This document shows, piece by piece, positions 54,972 to 64,000 of a stretch of DNA of 64,000 bases. Source of the DNA: Sphingomonadales bacterium (GTDB taxonomy: Bacteria > Pseudomonadota > Alphaproteobacteria > Sphingomonadales > Sphingomonadaceae); contig JAIXPC010000011.1 in the NCBI GenBank assembly GCA_027486415.1, positions 107,411 through 171,410 on the forward strand, read 5' to 3'. The position numbers and the translations under genes are program-made. Position 1 is the stretch's first letter. Each line of letters starts with the position of its first letter. The notes beneath the pieces are model-generated. The model did no database searches, was not told the origin of the DNA, and saw only the letters and a program-made list of their open reading frames with translations.

Positions 54972-57047
54972 TCAGAACATGGTTCTGACCAGCGGTTCGC
55001 GCGGCCAGATGCGCCCGCGCGCCGCAGCGGCGCCGAAGGCGCTGACGCCGGCCCTGTCGAGATTGACGATGCCATCGTCAGGCATCACGCCAGCCTGATT
55101 GAGCAGCGGCAGCGCGGCGGCGCTGTGGCCGATCACCTTCAGGTGCTGGAATGCATCATGCACCCACGCCACGGCGCGCTGGTCGTGCTGCAGCATGGTC
55201 GTGCCATCCGCCGATGCCACCACGGCCACCGCATCGAACAGCACCGACGGGCCGCCCTGCAGGTCGTGATCGGCGGCCAGCGTCCTGCCGCTGATCAGGG
55301 TCACGCCGCCGATGCGCGGTGCGATGATTTCGGTCAGCCCGCCGGCCGCCGTCATGGCAGCCTCCAGCTTGGCCACGACCTCGCCGTCGGCGCCATCGGT
55401 GACGAGGATGCCAAGCTTGCGGCCCTTCAGTGTGGGCGTGAACTTGGCCAGCAGGCTGAGTGACGGGGAAGGGCGCAGATCGGTCCGCGTCGGCACGGCC
55501 TGGCCCAGTTCGGGAACCTCGCCCTGGAAGTTCAGGCCGGTCGCCACGCGTTCGCCCAGCTGGGGCAGGATATTGTGCAAGTGGGCGATCATCATGCCGC
55601 GGATGGGCAAGGTATCGACCTTGCCCAGTTCGAACACCAGCGCGGCGACGATGTGGGCCTGCTCGGCCTCGGTCTGGCTCAGGAAGAATTGCCGGGCCTG
55701 GCTGTAATGATCGGCAAAGGTGGCGCTGCGGTGCCGGGCCTTGGGGCCTGCGATCGTGGCCGGGTGGCTGGTGAACCCGGCCCTGGGGTCCTCGCGCGGG
55801 CCGCTGGGGTCGAGCAGGCTGGGCTGATAGGCAACCCGGCCGTTGGGCACGTGCATCTGCATATGGCCGTCGCGCTGGAAATTCGCGAACGGGCAGCGCG
55901 GCGCGTTGATCGGCAGCTGGGTGAAATTCGGGCTGCCCAGCCGCTTCAGCTGGGTATCGAGATAGGAGAAATTGCGCCCCTGCAGCAGCGGATCATCGGA
56001 AAAATCGATGCCCGGCACGACATTCTGGGTGCAGAACGCCACCTGCTCGGTTTCGGCGAAGAAATTGTCCACCGTGCGATCCAGGGTCAGCTTGCCGATC
56101 ACCTGCAGCGGCACGACCTCTTCCGGGATGATCTTGGTGCTGTCGAGATGGTCGAAATCGAAGCGTTCGGCCTCGGCCTCGGTGAACAGCTGCACGGCCA
56201 GATCCCATTCGGGGAAATTGCCGGTCTCGATCGCCTGCCACAGGTCGCGGCGGTGGAAGTCGGGATCGGCGCCGTTGATCTTCAGCGCCTCGTCCCACAG
56301 CACGGACTGGCTCTGCAACCGCGGCCGCCAGTGGAATTTCACGAAGGTGGACTCACCGGCCGCATTGACCAGCCGGAAGCTGTGGACGCCAAAGCCTTCC
56401 ATCATCCGGAACGACCGCGGAATGGTGCGATCCGACATGATCCACATGATCATGTGCATCGATTCCGGGGTCAGCGAAATGAAATCCCAGAAGGTGTCGT
56501 GCGCCGATTGCGCCTGCGGAAAGCCGCGGTCAGGCTCCTGCTTGGCGGCGTGGACGACATCGGGGAACTTCATCGCGTCCTGGATGAAGAACACCGGGAT
56601 GTTGTTGCCCACCAGATCCCAATTGCCCTCTTCCGTGTAGAATTTCACCGCAAAGCCGCGCACGTCGCGGGCCAGGTCCATCGATCCCTTGTTGCCGACA
56701 ACGGTCGAAAACCGCACGAATACCGGCACACGCTCGCCAGTTTTCGCCAGCACGCGGGCGCGCGTGTGGCGCTCCAGTGACTTGGTCAGTTCGAAATGGC
56801 CGTGCACGCCAAAGCCGCGGGCGTGGACCACCCGTTCCGGAATCCGCTCGTGATCGAAATGGAAGATCTTCTCCCGCAGCACGAAATCTTCCAGCAGCAC
56901 CGGCCCGCGCGGGCCGGCCTTCAGGCTGTTCTGATCATCGCCGATCACCACGCCCTGCGCGGTCGTCATCCGCACATGATCGCCGCTGGCCAGCTGGTGC
57001 AGCTCGCCGCCTTCGCCGCTCACAAATCTCGTGTCGTTGCCGCTCAT
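54972..57047 (-). CDS. katE: Large-subunit (HPII-type) catalase
   Basis: The 691-residue haem catalase has the distal His region ([15 protein letters not shown]), the conserved [13 protein letters not shown] and the proximal tyrosine segment [12 protein letters not shown]-terminal flavodoxin-like domain ([15 protein letters not shown]) marks the large-subunit clade. It detoxifies hydrogen peroxide. ATG 57047 has a good GGAGG site. It shares a strand with the PLP enzyme gene, 95 bp apart. Confidence 0.95.
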   Translation of the reverse strand: MSGNDTRFVSGEGGELHQLASGDHVRMTTAQGVVIGDDQNSLKAGPRGPVLLEDFVLREKIFHFDHERIPERVVHARGFGVHGHFELTKSLERHTRARVLAKTGERVPVFVRFSTVVGNKGSMDLARDVRGFAVKFYTEEGNWDLVGNNIPVFFIQDAMKFPDVVHAAKQEPDRGFPQAQSAHDTFWDFISLTPESMHMIMWIMSDRTIPRSFRMMEGFGVHSFRLVNAAGESTFVKFHWRPRLQSQSVLWDEALKINGADPDFHRRDLWQAIETGNFPEWDLAVQLFTEAEAERFDFDHLDSTKIIPEEVVPLQVIGKLTLDRTVDNFFAETEQVAFCTQNVVPGIDFSDDPLLQGRNFSYLDTQLKRLGSPNFTQLPINAPRCPFANFQRDGHMQMHVPNGRVAYQPSLLDPSGPREDPRAGFTSHPATIAGPKARHRSATFADHYSQARQFFLSQTEAEQAHIVAALVFELGKVDTLPIRGMMIAHLHNILPQLGERVATGLNFQGEVPELGQAVPTRTDLRPSPSLSLLAKFTPTLKGRKLGILVTDGADGEVVAKLEAAMTAAGGLTEIIAPRIGGVTLISGRTLAADHDLQGGPSVLFDAVAVVASADGTTMLQHDQRAVAWVHDAFQHLKVIGHSAAALPLLNQAGVMPDDGIVNLDRAGVSAFGAAAARGRIWPREPLVRTMF

Positions 57048-57142
57048 GTCGTGTTCCTCCGGGATCGTGATGATCCGGGAACAACCGGGGCGGCGGGAGG
57101 ATGCTCCCCGAACGCGGCGAATTTTTTTGGTGCGGCGGGCGC

Positions 57143-58438
57143 CTAGACGGCCATCAGCGCCTGTTCGAAATCGGCAATGAGGTCCCCGGCATCCTCGACG
57201 CCGATCGACACGCGCACCAGATTGTCGGTGATACCCAGTTCCTGCTTGCGCGCTGGCGGCACCGAAAGATGCGTCATCGCCGCCGGGTGAGAGGCCAGGC
57301 TTTCGGTGCCGCCAAGGCTGACCGCCAGCTTCACCAGCCTGAGATTGTCGAGCAGCCGGAACGCTTCGGCCTCGCCGCCCTTCACGATCACGGAGAAGGT
57401 GGAACCAGCGCCCGAACAGTGGCGGGCATAGATGTCGGCCTGTCGCGATCCCGGTTCCAGAAAGCCCAGATAGCCAACGCGTTCGATCTTGGGATGATCC
57501 CGCAGGAAGGCGCACACCTTGGCGGCATTCTCGCCGGCGCGGCTCATGCGCAGTTCCAGCGTTTCCAGCGAGCGCAGCAGCATCCACGCCGTGTGCGGAT
57601 CGGTGATCGTGCCGATGGTGTTCCGCATCATGCGGATGGGGGTGAGCACCGCCTTCGCGCCGATGCAGGCACCGGCCACCAGGTCGCTGTGGCCGCCGAC
57701 ATACTTGGTCAGCGAATAGATGGTCACATCGGCGCCCTGGTTGAGCGGCTGCGCCCACAGCGGCCCCAGGAACGTGTTGTCGATGACGATCGGGGGCAGG
57801 GCGCCGTCGCCCAGAACGGCAGCGCGGGCGGCGTGAACGGCCTCCACATCCACCAGCGCATTGGTCGGGTTCGCCGGGCTTTCCAGATAGATGGCGGCGA
57901 TCCGGCCCTTGTCCTTCGCGGCGGAGAGCACCGTTTCGATCTCGGCCTGCGTGGCGCCGGCCGGGAAATCCAGCCACGTCACCCCCAGCTTGCCCAGGAT
58001 GCGCCCAATCAGCGTTTCGGTGGCCGCATACAGCGGAGCGGAGTGCACGATCACGTCTCCGGGCTGCACCAGCGCCAGAAAGGTGGTGGCGATGGCCGAC
58101 ATGCCGCTGGAAAAGGTCAAGGCCTCCTCGGCATCCTCCCACAGCGCCAGCCGGTCTTCCAGGATCTCCTGATCCGGCCCGTTGAAGCGGCCATAGACAA
58201 GGCCCTCGGCCCCGCCCGGCCGCACGCCGGTGATGCCTTCGAAAAAGCGTTTCCCGTCGGCGGCCGTTTCAAAGACGAAGGTGGAGGTCAGAAAGATCGG
58301 CGGTTTCAGCGAGCCTTCCGACAGGCGCGGATCATAGCCATGGCCCATCATCATCGTCGACGGCTTCAGCTTGCGGTTGCCGATGCTGCGCGCCTGATGG
58401 TTCATGGCACGGCGCGGGCGGGGTGTGTCGTCGGTCAT
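57143..58438 (-). CDS. Cys/Met-metabolism PLP-dependent enzyme (methionine gamma-lyase/cystathionine gamma-synthase type)
   Basis: The 431-residue enzyme has the PLP lysine in [14 protein letters not shown] and the family segments [13 protein letters not shown] and [14 protein letters not shown]. Members act on O-acyl-homoserine, cystathionine or methionine. The exact reaction cannot be told from motifs. ATG 58438 is used because upstream codons read as non-family sequence. The 215-bp leader shows no riboswitch I can identify. Confidence 0.88.
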   Translation of the reverse strand: MTDDTPRPRRAMNHQARSIGNRKLKPSTMMMGHGYDPRLSEGSLKPPIFLTSTFVFETAADGKRFFEGITGVRPGGAEGLVYGRFNGPDQEILEDRLALWEDAEEALTFSSGMSAIATTFLALVQPGDVIVHSAPLYAATETLIGRILGKLGVTWLDFPAGATQAEIETVLSAAKDKGRIAAIYLESPANPTNALVDVEAVHAARAAVLGDGALPPIVIDNTFLGPLWAQPLNQGADVTIYSLTKYVGGHSDLVAGACIGAKAVLTPIRMMRNTIGTITDPHTAWMLLRSLETLELRMSRAGENAAKVCAFLRDHPKIERVGYLGFLEPGSRQADIYARHCSGAGSTFSVIVKGGEAEAFRLLDNLRLVKLAVSLGGTESLASHPAAMTHLSVPPARKQELGITDNLVRVSIGVEDAGDLIADFEQALMAV

Positions 58439-58653
58439 GGTGTCGGCTCCCGGATGACTGGGCTTGCTGCTTGAAAGGGTGGGGTGCCGCCACAGGCTGG
58501 GCCAAATTTGTCCCCCGAACAACCCCCGCCCGTGGCCACATCGTGCCGGGAACGGCCTGCGCCCGCGCGCACGAAAGCGGGCCGGGACCAGCGGCATCTG
58601 CCACCAGTCCCGACCCGCATTTTCGCCGGATCGGCTCGGGTCGCGGGCGGGAG

Positions 58654-58779
58654 TCAGCCCTTGCCCTTGGCCTTGCCGGTCTTGCCGCCGCCGCGACCGG
58701 TGCCGGTGCTGCCAGCGCCCGCGGTGTCGCCGCCTTTCTTGCTGGTTCCGCCCTGATTGGTGCCTGCCTTCTGTGCCAT
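58654..58779 (-). CDS. Tiny Gly/Lys-rich protein
   Basis: A 41-residue basic, low-complexity protein (MAQKAGTNQGG..., ending GKTGKAKGKG) with a strong GGGAGG site before ATG 58779. Its composition suggests nucleic-acid binding or a stress-linked disordered protein. No family is certain. Confidence 0.55.
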   Translation of the reverse strand: MAQKAGTNQGGTSKKGGDTAGAGSTGTGRGGGKTGKAKGKG

Positions 58780-59000
58780 GTCGACCTCCCGTGATGCTGC
58801 AGTTGTCAACCGGGCAGCAGGCAATTCGTTCCGCACACGCGCATCGGGCCAGTCTGCGCCTTGTCGCTGCCGTCAACGCCGCCGGGCCAACTCCTACAGT
58901 GGTCAAATGCCCCGCTTGCCAACATTATGTTATTCTGTATCACGCAGTTCCCAGCGATGGCCGGGCCTGTTGCCCGGCTGGCATCAACAGGTGGAACCGA

Positions 59001-61130
59001 ATGAAGACAGTCGTTGTGGCGGGGATCCTTGCCGGTCTGGCGACGCCGGTGCTGGCAGCAGAGGCTGCGGATGCCGGCGATGCCGCTGGTGGCGGCGAAA
59101 TCACTGTCACCGCCAGTCGTCAGCCCTATCGCGGCGATTTCACCCTGCAGGAAACCCCGGCCGCCATCACCATCATCGATCAGACCTGGTTGTCGAACAA
59201 CAATATCCTGCGGCTCACCGACGCGCTTGATCTCAACGCATCAGTGGCGCGGCAAAACAATTTCGGCGGGCTGTGGGATGCCTTTGCCGTGCGCGGCTTT
59301 GCCGGCGATGAAAACCTGCCGTCGGGATATCTCGTCAACGGCTACAACAACGGTCGCGGCTTTGCCGGCGTGCGCGACGTGTCGGGTATCGAGAGGATCG
59401 AGGTGGTCAAGGGGCCGCAGGCGGCGCTCTATGGCCGCGGTGAGCCCGGCGGCGTGATCAACATCGTCACCAGAAAAGCCGATTTCGACACACGCGGCAG
59501 CATCGGCGTGCAGGCCGGCAGCTGGGATCGCCAGCGCGCCGACGCTGACATCAACCTGGCGCTTGGTCAGGTGGCGGCCGTGCGCCTGATCGGCTTTTAC
59601 GAAGACGCCGGCAGCTTTCGCGGCCTGCGTTCGGAACGCTGGGGCTTCACGCCGTCTGTGCTGGTCAAGCTGGGGGAGGCGACGGCTCTGACCTATGAGC
59701 TGGAACTGACCCGGGCCAAGGCGCCCTTTGATCGCGGGGTGGTGGCCATCAACGGCCAGCTTGGCATTATGGATCGCCGGTCGTTTCTGGGGGAGCCGGA
59801 CGATGGACCGCTTGATGCCGATGCCACCGGCCACCAGCTGCAACTCAGCCACGAATTCAACGACGACTGGTCGATCCTGATCGGCGGCCAGCATCGTGAC
59901 ACGCGCCTCACCGGTTTTTCGACCGAGGCCGAACTGGCTGCCGGGCGCCAGCGGCTGGGCCGCGACGGGCGCTCGCTGTCGCGACAGCGGCGCTTCCGGG
60001 ATTATGATGCCCGGCATCAGGTGCTGCGCGCCGAGGTGCAGGGGCGCTTTGCCACCGGCGGCCTCGCCCATCGCATCCTGGCCGGTGCCGATTACGACCG
60101 CTTTGAAAACGGCCAGCTGTTCCTGCGCTTCCGGCCGCCATCGATCGGCACCGCCACGACCGCGCAGCAATCGAACGACATCGATATCATGGCGCCCGTC
60201 TATGGCCGTTTCCCGCTGCCGACGCCCGCCCCGCAGACCAACCGCCTCGACACGCAGGAAGCCTTTGGCCTTTATGTGCAGGACCAGATCGATCTGGGTG
60301 GCGGCGTGCAGGTGCGGCTGGGTGGTCGCTATGACGACTTCCGCCTGACGACGCTGAACCGCGCCAATGGCGTTGCCTCTGATCGCGGCTTTCGCCGCTT
60401 CTCGCCGCAGGCCGGCATTGTCTATGAGACCAGTCCGGTGCTGTCGCTTTATGCGGCTTATGGCGAAGGCTTCCGCGCCAATATCGGCGCTGACGTGGCG
60501 GGGCGCATCTTCGATCCCGAAACCAGCCGCTCGGCTGAAGTCGGGGCCAAGCTCAACCTGCTCGATGGCAAGCTGACCGGCACCGTGGCGCTGTTCACCC
60601 TCATCAAGGACAATGTTCTGGCTGCCGATCCGGCCAACCCGGGTTTTTCCGTCCCGATCGGCCGGGCGCGCAGCCGGGGTCTCGAATTCGATCTGAACGG
60701 CAAGCTGCCCGGCGATGTCGACCTGCTGTTGAGCTATGCCTTCGTCGACGCGACGGCGCGGGCGGCCGTGCTCGATCCCAATTTCAGCCTGAACATTCGC
60801 GTGGGCGACCGGCTGGTCAACATTCCGCGTCACCAGTTCAACATGCAGGCGGCCAAGGGCATTGCGATCGGTGACAGCCTCAGGGTGACGCTGGGCGGCG
60901 GGGTGCAGCATGCCGGCGGCCGGCTGGGCGAGACGGCGACGCAGTTCTTCCTGCCGGCCTACACGCTGGCCCGCGGCTTTGCCCGGCTCGACATTGGCGA
61001 GCGGTACGAACTGTTTGCCGAAGTCACCAACCTGTTCAACGCCACCTATTACACCAACAGCTTTGCCCAGCTGTGGGTGCAGCCCGGCCAGCCGCGCGCT
61101 GCCACGCTTGCTGCCCGGGTGAAATTCTGA
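59001..61130 (+). CDS. TonB-dependent siderophore-type receptor
   Basis: The 709-residue receptor has a signal peptide (AGLATPVLAAEA) and a plug with GIERIEVVKGPQAALYGRGEPGGVINIVT, the siderophore-receptor hallmark. The barrel ends in ATLAARVKF. Its stop overlaps the ATPase start by one base, so it is translated with an ABC exporter-like system. That pairing suggests metal or metallophore handling, but the ligand is not shown. Confidence 0.93.
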   Translation: MKTVVVAGILAGLATPVLAAEAADAGDAAGGGEITVTASRQPYRGDFTLQETPAAITIIDQTWLSNNNILRLTDALDLNASVARQNNFGGLWDAFAVRGFAGDENLPSGYLVNGYNNGRGFAGVRDVSGIERIEVVKGPQAALYGRGEPGGVINIVTRKADFDTRGSIGVQAGSWDRQRADADINLALGQVAAVRLIGFYEDAGSFRGLRSERWGFTPSVLVKLGEATALTYELELTRAKAPFDRGVVAINGQLGIMDRRSFLGEPDDGPLDADATGHQLQLSHEFNDDWSILIGGQHRDTRLTGFSTEAELAAGRQRLGRDGRSLSRQRRFRDYDARHQVLRAEVQGRFATGGLAHRILAGADYDRFENGQLFLRFRPPSIGTATTAQQSNDIDIMAPVYGRFPLPTPAPQTNRLDTQEAFGLYVQDQIDLGGGVQVRLGGRYDDFRLTTLNRANGVASDRGFRRFSPQAGIVYETSPVLSLYAAYGEGFRANIGADVAGRIFDPETSRSAEVGAKLNLLDGKLTGTVALFTLIKDNVLAADPANPGFSVPIGRARSRGLEFDLNGKLPGDVDLLLSYAFVDATARAAVLDPNFSLNIRVGDRLVNIPRHQFNMQAAKGIAIGDSLRVTLGGGVQHAGGRLGETATQFFLPAYTLARGFARLDIGERYELFAEVTNLFNATYYTNSFAQLWVQPGQPRAATLAARVKF

Positions 61131-61843
61131 TGACCCCGGCGCTGTCCATCGATCACCTGGTGGTGGAGCGCGGCGGCCGCCGCATCGTTGACGGTCTCTC
61201 GCTCAGCCTTGCCCCCGGCGACGTCTATGCCCTGCTGGGCGGCAATGGCGCCGGCAAATCGACGACGCTGTTTGCCATCCTGGGCCTTTTGGCCCGCAGT
61301 GGCGGCAGCATCCGTGTTGCCGGCCATGATCCGGCGCGGGCGCGCGATGATGTGCGCGCGTCCGTCGCCTATTTGCCGGAAAACGTGACGCTGTACCCGT
61401 CGTTCACGGCGCGGGAGAATGTCGGCTATTTCCTCGAACTGGCCGGGACGCCGCGCAGCGTGGCCGAGGTGGAAGCCGCTTTCGCCGCCGTCAATCTCGA
61501 TCCCGGTGCCTGGGATCGGCCGGCGGGTGGATTTTCCAAGGGGATGCGCCAGAAGACGGCCATTGCGCTGGCGCTGCTGCGCCGTGCGCCCCTGCTGCTG
61601 CTGGACGAGCCGACATCCGGCCTTGATCCGGCGGCCACCCGCGATTTTCACGCGCTGGTGGCCGACGTGGCGGCGCGCGGCATTGCGGTACTGATGGTCA
61701 CCCACGATCTGTTCGGCGCGGCCGACGTGGCCGGGCATATCGGGCTCTTGGCCAAGGGCCGACTGGCGCGGGAATGGACGGCAGTATCGGCATCGCCGCG
61801 CTTTGACCTGAATGACCTGCACGCTGGCTTCGTGACCGCATGA
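61130..61843 (+). CDS. ABC transporter ATP-binding protein
   Basis: The 237-residue ATPase has Walker A GGNGAGKS, signature FSKGMRQK (a variant of LSGGQ, as in NosF/CcmA-type ATPases), Walker B LLLLDEPTSGLDP, and a switch histidine in VTHD. It energises the two ABC-2 permeases encoded next. It overlaps both neighbours by one to four bases. Confidence 0.93.
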   Translation: MTPALSIDHLVVERGGRRIVDGLSLSLAPGDVYALLGGNGAGKSTTLFAILGLLARSGGSIRVAGHDPARARDDVRASVAYLPENVTLYPSFTARENVGYFLELAGTPRSVAEVEAAFAAVNLDPGAWDRPAGGFSKGMRQKTAIALALLRRAPLLLLDEPTSGLDPAATRDFHALVADVAARGIAVLMVTHDLFGAADVAGHIGLLAKGRLAREWTAVSASPRFDLNDLHAGFVTA

Positions 61844-63279
61844 GCCGGGTTCGCACCATCGCGGCCGCGCAACTGCGGCTGTTCGTCCGTTCGCGGCTGG
61901 CGGTGGTGGCGCTGGCGCTGCTGCTGATGCTGTCACTGATCGCGGCAGTCACCGGCGCCGGGCAGGCGGCCCGCATGGCAGCGGACCGAGCCACCGCCCA
62001 GGCGGCAAGTAACAGCGCCTTTGCCAACCAGCCGGATCGTCACCCGCACCGGATGGTGCATTATGGCACCTATGCGCTGCGCCCGCTGGGGCCGCTGGCG
62101 GCGTTCGATCCCGGCGTCGATGCCTTTGCCGGGTCGCTGATCTTTCTGGAAGGCCACCGCCAGAACGCCACCACGCTGGGGGCGGCGCGCGAATCCTCGG
62201 GGCTGATCCGCTTTGGCCAGCTGGCCCCGGCCTTCGTGCTGCGCGTGCTGGTGCCCCTGCTGCTGGTGTTCGTCGGCTTTGCGATGGTGGTGGGCGAACG
62301 TCAGAGTGGGCTGACGACCTTGCAATTGAGCCATGGCGCCTCCCTTCGTGACCTGATCGCCGGCAAGGCGCTGGCGCTGGGGGCCGTCGCCGGTGTGGCG
62401 GCCCTGCCGGCGCTGGGGGCGCTGGGTTGGGCGGCGGCGCAGGCCCCGGCAGATGCCGGCATCGCGCTGATGATGGCGCTGGCGGCGCTGTTGTGGCTGG
62501 GCCTGTGGGTGCTGGCGATCACGCTGGTTTCGGCGCGCGCGGCGTCGGCGCAATCGGCGCTGCTGGCGCTGGTGCTGGGCTGGGCCGTGGTGGTCGTGCT
62601 GGTGCCGCGCGCGGCCGCCGGCGTGGCGGCGCTGGCCTATCCATTGCCCACCAAGGCCGAAACCGATCTGGTGATCCACGACGAACTGCGCCGCATGGGC
62701 GACAGCCACAATCCCGATGATCCGCATTTTGCCGCGTTCAAGGCCGGCCTGCTGCGCCGTTACAATGTCGCCCTGGTCGAGGATCTGCCGTTCAATTATC
62801 GTGGCGCGCTGTCGGCAGAAGGCGAACGGCTGACCAGTCTGCTGTTTGCCCGCCATGCCGCCGACACGGCCGCGATCCAGATGCGCCAGCACGACCTTTT
62901 GGCCCTGATCGGCCTTGCCAGCCCGGCGATCGGCTTTGCCCAAGCCAGCATGGCGGGCGCAGGCACCGATCTTGCCGGCCATATCGCCTTTCTGGATGCG
63001 GCCGAGGCCCATCGTTACCGGCTGATCCAGTCGCTGAACGGTCTGCACACCTGGCAGGTGAAGGGTGCTGCCGACGCCGCCCGCAATCGCGATCCCATTG
63101 CCGAACGCCAGAGTCGCATCTCGTCGCAATTCTGGGCGCAGCAACGGCCCTTTGCCCATGCCGGCCCCAGCGTGGCGGCGCGCATGGCCGGGATGCTGCC
63201 GGGATTGGCGGTGATGCTGGTGTGGGCAGCATTGCTGGTGTGGCTGCTGCGACGCGCCGGCATGGGAGCCGAGGCATGA
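61840..63279 (+). CDS. ABC-2 type permease, DUF3526-like
   Basis: The 479-residue membrane protein has one N-terminal span (VVALALLLMLSLIAAVTGAG) and a long periplasmic loop. A block of five or so spans follows (ALVLGWAVVVVLVPRAAAG and others), with a final C-terminal span. The layout matches DUF3526 permeases. Its partners are the ATPase and the next permease, with ATGA overlaps on both sides. Confidence 0.85.
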   Translation: MSRVRTIAAAQLRLFVRSRLAVVALALLLMLSLIAAVTGAGQAARMAADRATAQAASNSAFANQPDRHPHRMVHYGTYALRPLGPLAAFDPGVDAFAGSLIFLEGHRQNATTLGAARESSGLIRFGQLAPAFVLRVLVPLLLVFVGFAMVVGERQSGLTTLQLSHGASLRDLIAGKALALGAVAGVAALPALGALGWAAAQAPADAGIALMMALAALLWLGLWVLAITLVSARAASAQSALLALVLGWAVVVVLVPRAAAGVAALAYPLPTKAETDLVIHDELRRMGDSHNPDDPHFAAFKAGLLRRYNVALVEDLPFNYRGALSAEGERLTSLLFARHAADTAAIQMRQHDLLALIGLASPAIGFAQASMAGAGTDLAGHIAFLDAAEAHRYRLIQSLNGLHTWQVKGAADAARNRDPIAERQSRISSQFWAQQRPFAHAGPSVAARMAGMLPGLAVMLVWAALLVWLLRRAGMGAEA

Positions 63280-64000
63280 TCGCGGCGCTGATGCGCGAAT
63301 GGCGGCTGCTGGCCGGGCCGGCGCGGGCCGGGCTGGCAGTGCTCGCGCTGCTGGCCAGTGTGGCCGTGGCGCTTGGCCTTGCTGACGTGCGCCAGACCCG
63401 CGCCGATATCGCCCGCGTGGCGGCGCTGGAGGCGCGCGAAACCGCAGCCATTGCGGGCTTTGCCAAGGGTGATGCCGGGGAGTTCGGCTATTATCGCAAC
63501 TTCCCGGTGTGGCGCGCGCCCGGCGATCTGGCCTTTCTGGCCCCGGCGCGCGGTGACGCTGTGCCGGCGGTGATGCGGATCCGCATCCTGGCGCTGGAAG
63601 GCCAGATCAACGACAACGAGGCCGCAAACCCTGAACTGCTGTTGGCCGGCCGTTTCGATTTCGCCTTCGTCACCCTTTATCTGGGGCCGCTGTTGCTGAT
63701 CGCGCTGCTGCATGATCTGTGGTCAGGAGAGCGCGAGGCCGGGCGGCTGGCAGCACTGGACAGCCTGCCATGGGCGCGCCGCCGGCTGTGGCTGCCGCGC
63801 GCTGCCATTCGCTGCGGGCTGGTGGCGCTGGCGTTGCTGGTTCCGCTGGCTGCCGGCGGCGTGATCGAGGGCACGGCCGCCGAACGGCTGGCATTGGCAG
63901 CAGCGCTGGTGCTGGCCAGCATCGGTTTCTGGGCGCTCGTCACGCTGGCCGTGGCGCGGGTGGAGGCGGCGTCGGCCACGCAGGCGGCGGTGCTGGCCGG
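63276..64000 (+). CDS. Second ABC-2 type permease, DUF3526-like (3' truncated by window edge)
   Basis: The frame is open from ATG 63276 to the last base, giving 241 residues. It has an N-terminal span (LAVLALLASVAVALGLAD), a loop containing FPVWRAPGDLAFLAPAR, and at least three further spans. It resembles the preceding gene in layout and is probably its heterodimer partner. The C-terminus lies outside the window. Confidence 0.82.
   Translation, partial: MIAALMREWRLLAGPARAGLAVLALLASVAVALGLADVRQTRADIARVAALEARETAAIAGFAKGDAGEFGYYRNFPVWRAPGDLAFLAPARGDAVPAVMRIRILALEGQINDNEAANPELLLAGRFDFAFVTLYLGPLLLIALLHDLWSGEREAGRLAALDSLPWARRRLWLPRAAIRCGLVALALLVPLAAGGVIEGTAAERLALAAALVLASIGFWALVTLAVARVEAASATQAAVLA

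Noticed and set aside
58439-58653. SAM-type riboswitch upstream of the Cys/Met PLP enzyme
   Set aside because: I looked for the A/T-rich pseudoknot pattern of SAM-II and related classes in the leader and found none. The region is GC-rich without a convincing conserved core.

Overview
The window is a GC-rich alphaproteobacterial chromosome segment, most likely from the Sphingomonadales. The evidence is the order rpmF-plsX-fabH-ihfA-merR, the large number of TonB-dependent receptors, and gene content typical of sphingomonads. At the left edge the 3' end of a propionyl-CoA synthase gene overlaps a 1,218-residue malonyl-CoA reductase gene. Together these encode the malonyl-CoA to propionyl-CoA limb of the 3-hydroxypropionate bi-cycle, known from Chloroflexus and from aerobic anoxygenic phototrophs such as Erythrobacter sp. 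NAP1. No photosynthesis gene is visible here.

From 5.5 to 33.1 kb the content is ordinary core genome. It holds the lipid-synthesis/IHF operon (5.5-8.6 kb), recN with a serine hydrolase and a DoxX-like protein, a TetR regulator divergent from a TonB receptor, ligA, and two short paralogous unknown genes (17.8-18.3 kb). After these come prmA-hisZ, serA and serC separated by REP-like hairpins, an amino-acid permease translationally coupled to a class A beta-lactamase, a LOG-family gene, a membrane cytochrome c, pheA, rsmD-rluB, and a long TonB receptor.

From 33.31 to 53.59 kb a 20.3-kb integrative mobilizable element sits inside the anticodon loop of a tRNA-Leu(CAA) gene. The 5' part of that tRNA is at 33283-33322 and the 3' part at 53587-53640, with a shared 9-bp core. 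The element carries its own intact tRNA-Leu(CAA) at 34784-34868, so it apparently replaces the tRNA it breaks. Its backbone is a tyrosine recombinase with repeated CTTACACA arm sites at both ends, a MOBQ-type relaxase, an oriT-like hairpin, and a VirD4/TraG-like coupling ATPase. It has no mating-channel genes. Its cargo is a type III restriction-modification system, an ArdC antirestriction protein, a lone type IV pilin-like protein, a HipBA toxin-antitoxin pair and several small unknown genes.

The most interesting cargo lies at 48.4-51.7 kb. A three-gene operon encodes a multiubiquitin-type ubiquitin-like protein, a ThiF/E1-like adenylyltransferase with a long N-terminal domain, and a DUF6527-like putative zinc protein. 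It is divergent from an HTH regulator overlapping an ImmA/IrrE metalloprotease gene. That regulator pair resembles the CapH-CapP switch of CBASS. Read together, this looks like a compact, damage-inducible bacterial ubiquitin-like conjugation system, plausibly for phage defence.

Right of the element (53.6-64 kb) the chromosome resumes with a family 1 glycoside hydrolase, a large-subunit catalase, a Cys/Met-metabolism PLP enzyme, a tiny Gly/Lys-rich protein, and a TonB receptor in a tightly overlapping operon with an ABC ATPase and two ABC-2 permeases. The last permease runs off the window.
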